From Argopecten irradians (taxonomy: Eukaryota > Mollusca > Bivalvia > Pectinida > Pectinidae), in contig NC_091144.1 of the NCBI RefSeq assembly GCF_041381155.1, positions 14,517,544 to 14,581,543 on the forward strand: a stretch of 64,000 nt of DNA, in the 5' to 3' direction. Shown one piece after another: positions 62,601 to 64,000 of this stretch. The notes below the pieces were generated by a model that saw only the letters and a program-made list of their open reading frames with translations, ran no database searches and was not told where the DNA came from. Both the position numbers and the translations under genes were made by a program. The first letter of the stretch is position 1. Each line of letters opens with the position of its first letter.

Positions 62601-63847
62601 TAAAAATAGAGCAAAGTCAAGCTTTACATAGAACATGACAAATTTTTTCCAAAACGAGGCCGCAGCAACAAACGGAAGCGTGCAACAAAATGTCAGATAG
62701 AAGTGACAGTCTTGCCACGGCATGTTTAGTTAAAGAACAACAACAACAAATCGAAGTGCAAGAGACTGTTTATACATATCATATAATCTAAAACACTTCA
62801 TGTTACTTACATACGCTCGCTAACTTTGTACACCAAATATACATGTAGTTAGTCTGCGGCTGTTTGTGCGCTGGCATATGTGTTGAAATTTAACTCGCCA
62901 CGTGCAATGCCGTTACACGAGTCCCAACAGATCCCGGCAAGTTCCGCTTGAGATGTGGCTTCTGTTTCTTCTATTGCTACATGCCATCTCTGAATTTATT
63001 CCCTATAGATACCCTAGGGTGCTACCGAATCCATTATAATTTTCTCCACTTTGTTGCCGATTCAGATATATTTTTTTCATCTCACACACTTTCGTTCAGC
63101 CATTTTGTTTACTTTTAGTGCATGACAATGCACATGCGCCAAACTTCGACGACACAATTCATCGCAGCTTCATTTGCATATTATTTTGTCTGACGGACAC
63201 CGTAATAAATCAAGGATTTCCTTCAATTTTGTATTCAAGACACATTTATTCAATCTCAAACACATAAAGAAATTAAAATTGAGATATTGTAATATGTCTT
63301 TTCATCTTTTCTTCCGCTTATTGCATTTCACAAAAAAAATATTTATTTGGTTGGGCGAAACCTACCTTTAAGTGAAGAAGCAACTACAATATAAATGAAT
63401 TGCAGTTATTTTATATACAACTTAACCCTTTGATAACTTAAATAATATTGATTAAATCTAGTATGTACCCTATATTTACATTAGGCAATTTTAGATGTAT
63501 GCAATCTTTATGCATACACAAAGAAAATTATATTGTAACTTGTCAAGACAGGTCTCTCCTTCTAATCTATTACAGTGAATGTTCATATAATGTATGGCAG
63601 TGTTAATTACTGTACGTGTATTGAAAGTTATGTCTCAGGAATAGACAAATTAAACTGTGTATCTGGATCCTACGTATATATACTATGTTGATCTGTATTT
63701 GTTGTACAGCTGATGATATGGGACTTGGCAAGACGCTGACTATGATCTCACTGATAGCCAAACAGAGGGAACTACGCAGAGAAACAGAACAAGCTGAAGA
63801 AAGCGATGAGGATGGATGGAAAAGCAAAGACAAGGAAATGAAAAAGT
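50609..63847 (+). CDS. TTF2: transcription termination factor 2, SNF2-family ATPase (3' end outside window)
   Basis: Eleven exons join in frame: 50609-50636, 53411-53516, 56167-56256, 57625-57688, 58050-59039, 59547-59682, 60505-60600, 61038-61169, 61606-61705, 62047-62186 and 63710-63847. This gives 673 residues plus one base. The start [10 protein letters not shown] matches the TTF2 N-terminus. Residues 6-42 form a GRF zinc finger (C6, C13, C32, C38; MSFYVC), and RYFRC..TWCG (76-91) extends the N-terminal module. Residues 97-426 are a disordered S/Q/N-rich region with a SUMO-binding-like IDLTSDSD (226-233). [17 protein letters not shown] is a TTF2-typical helix. [14 protein letters not shown] and then ADDMGLGKT (628-636, SNF2 motif I) begin the ATPase. 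TTF2 uses ATP to release RNA polymerase II from DNA, notably at mitosis. Later helicase motifs lie past the right edge. Confidence 0.95.
51188..51488. mobile_element. MITE-like element in TTF2 intron 1, CAGGGGTCGAAATAA ends
   Basis: The left end is 'caggggtcgaaataa'. The right end reads 'taggggtagaaataa' on the reverse complement (13 of 15 match). The sequence 'ccatag' flanks both sides exactly (51182-51187 and 51489-51494), a candidate target-site duplication. The 301-bp interior has paired 'gcccgtcgg' and 'gggcttg' motifs and no coding frame. CAGGG-type ends suggest a hAT-like family, but a 6-bp duplication would be atypical, so the superfamily stays open. Confidence 0.65.
52019..52752. mobile_element. 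hAT-type non-autonomous DNA transposon in TTF2 intron 1
   Basis: Ends are TAGTGGTG and, reversed, TAGAGGTG, the hAT-like terminal pattern. The exact 8-bp duplication ATATATAG flanks both sides (52011-52018 and 52753-52760), as expected for hAT insertion. Both ends carry 'tattgcaatag', and the right part is dense in 'actatcgtgata' and 'ttactattgcaatagtaa' palindromes. The 734-bp body has no transposase; a 62-codon minus-strand frame is incidental. It was probably mobilised by a hAT transposase encoded elsewhere. Confidence 0.85.
53847..56163. repeat. 20-bp satellite in TTF2 intron 2
   Basis: About 115 head-to-tail copies of a 20-bp unit (aacacaaagatatacctggt) fill most of intron 2. From 53847 to about 55200 units differ mainly at one site (ctggt or ccggt). 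From about 55200 to 55760, ctggt, ccagt and cctgtaaaac units alternate, often as a 60-bp trimer. About 55770-55980 is degenerate with short and long units; then regular ccggt/ctggt units return up to 56160. Since 20 is not divisible by three and the unit has no stop on the minus strand, several frames stay open for hundreds of codons. Those are artefacts. The array ends about six bases before the acceptor of TTF2 exon 3. Confidence 0.97.
56167..56256 (+). CDS. TTF2: TTF2 exon 3, embedded between two satellites
   Basis: This 90-nt exon links the zinc-finger exon (ends phase 2 at 53516) with the RYFRC exon (57625). The acceptor is 'aacatttcag' and the donor is AG|GTAAGG. It enters with one base and leaves with two, so both junctions are in frame and the exon can be skipped without a frame change. 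It encodes [12 protein letters not shown], then [30 protein letters not shown] aligns by eye with the VELQ...FFRC stretch between the two Cys-rich parts in vertebrate TTF2, which supports a real exon. It has a 20-bp satellite directly upstream and a minisatellite copied from its own 3' half downstream. Confidence 0.75.
56257..57395 (+). repeat. 82-bp minisatellite made from TTF2 exon 3 and its splice donor
   Basis: Counting the exon itself there are 15 donor-containing units, with donors (GT) at about 56257, 56325, 56404, 56486, 56568, 56651, 56733, 56815, 56897, 56979, 57061, 57143, 57220, 57299 and 57378. The core period is 82 bp. Each unit repeats the last ~43 nt of exon 3 (ctggagctccagtcgttatc, then ctatagcttgatgtctagtg, then aggacag) followed by gtaag and 30-35 nt of intron. 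The exon reading frame is open in the core units and would read [15 protein letters not shown]. The first units are shorter and closer to the exon (SKMSSEH); later units share ttgatg and gaggacag, so they were homogenised separately. Confidence 0.95.
60769..60850. repeat. 41-bp tandem duplication in a TTF2 intron
   Basis: Two adjacent copies, 60769-60809 and 60810-60850, beginning 'acttaggtttttgatagc' and ending 'gccaaatataa'. They lie between the exons ending at 60600 and starting at 61038. Confidence 0.9.
62187..63709 (+). other. TTF2 intron 10, no embedded gene
   Basis: The intron splits the Q-motif region (GGIL) from the ATPase motif ADDMGLGKT, which starts the next exon. Its middle (about 62540-63180) is GC-richer than the rest but shows no exon, known repeat or RNA gene. 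Confidence 0.5.
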
Positions 63848-64000
63848 GTAAGTAATTGTGTAAGGTTCACCATCATTTTGACTGAATAAAAAACATGCAT
63901 GCCTGAATATTTAAGTTATAAAAATGATTTTTGTAATGTACATATATTTTATCTTGAATAAAATGTCTTTGTTGTAAAGGTTTATCTACCGTATACCATG

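Overview
This is eukaryotic nuclear DNA. Genes are split by GT/AG introns, the background is AT-rich, and tandem repeats and small non-autonomous transposons are common. The proteins are clearly animal: a Tlx-class homeodomain factor, an ERI1 exoribonuclease and a TTF2-type SNF2 ATPase. An interspersed repeat that ends in a conserved 3' block plus an AAAC-rich tail resembles SINE-like repeats I recall from bivalve genomes. I infer a bivalve mollusc, with moderate confidence; nothing here fixes the species.

Layout. 1-15.9 kb is gene-poor. It holds two copies of the SINE-like element; one has its 3' end amplified into a 3 kb, 83-bp satellite (5.39-8.39 kb). It also holds a tRNA-headed SINE relic near 9.2 kb and an unassigned GC-richer, coding-looking segment at 11.89 kb. 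16.1-22.3 kb carries a complete three-exon Tlx gene on the minus strand with a GC-richer upstream region. 23-45 kb is a long, AT-rich, gene-poor stretch with a third copy of the SINE-like element, several TIR elements and a diverged segmental triplication at 40.6-44.2 kb. 45.7-48.6 kb is a complete five-exon ERI1 gene on the minus strand. Head-to-head with it, from 50.6 kb to past the right edge, is TTF2 on the plus strand. Eleven exons are visible, up to the SNF2 ATPase motif I; the rest lies outside the window. The 2 kb between the two start codons is crowded with foldback and TIR elements.

The most unusual structure lies inside TTF2. Its third exon (56167-56256, 90 nt) sits between two satellites. 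A 2.3 kb, 20-bp satellite ends within about six bases of the exon's acceptor. A 1.2 kb, 82-bp minisatellite downstream is built from the exon's own 3' half, its splice donor and a little intron. About fifteen strong splice donors therefore lie in a row, each behind a copy of the same coding sequence.

Functionally, Tlx is a developmental transcription factor that is likely a repressor through its eh1 motif. ERI1 trims 3' ends of structured RNAs such as histone mRNA, 5.8S rRNA and siRNA. TTF2 releases RNA polymerase II from DNA. ERI1 and TTF2 form a divergent pair of general RNA-related genes, but the sequence does not show that they are co-regulated.
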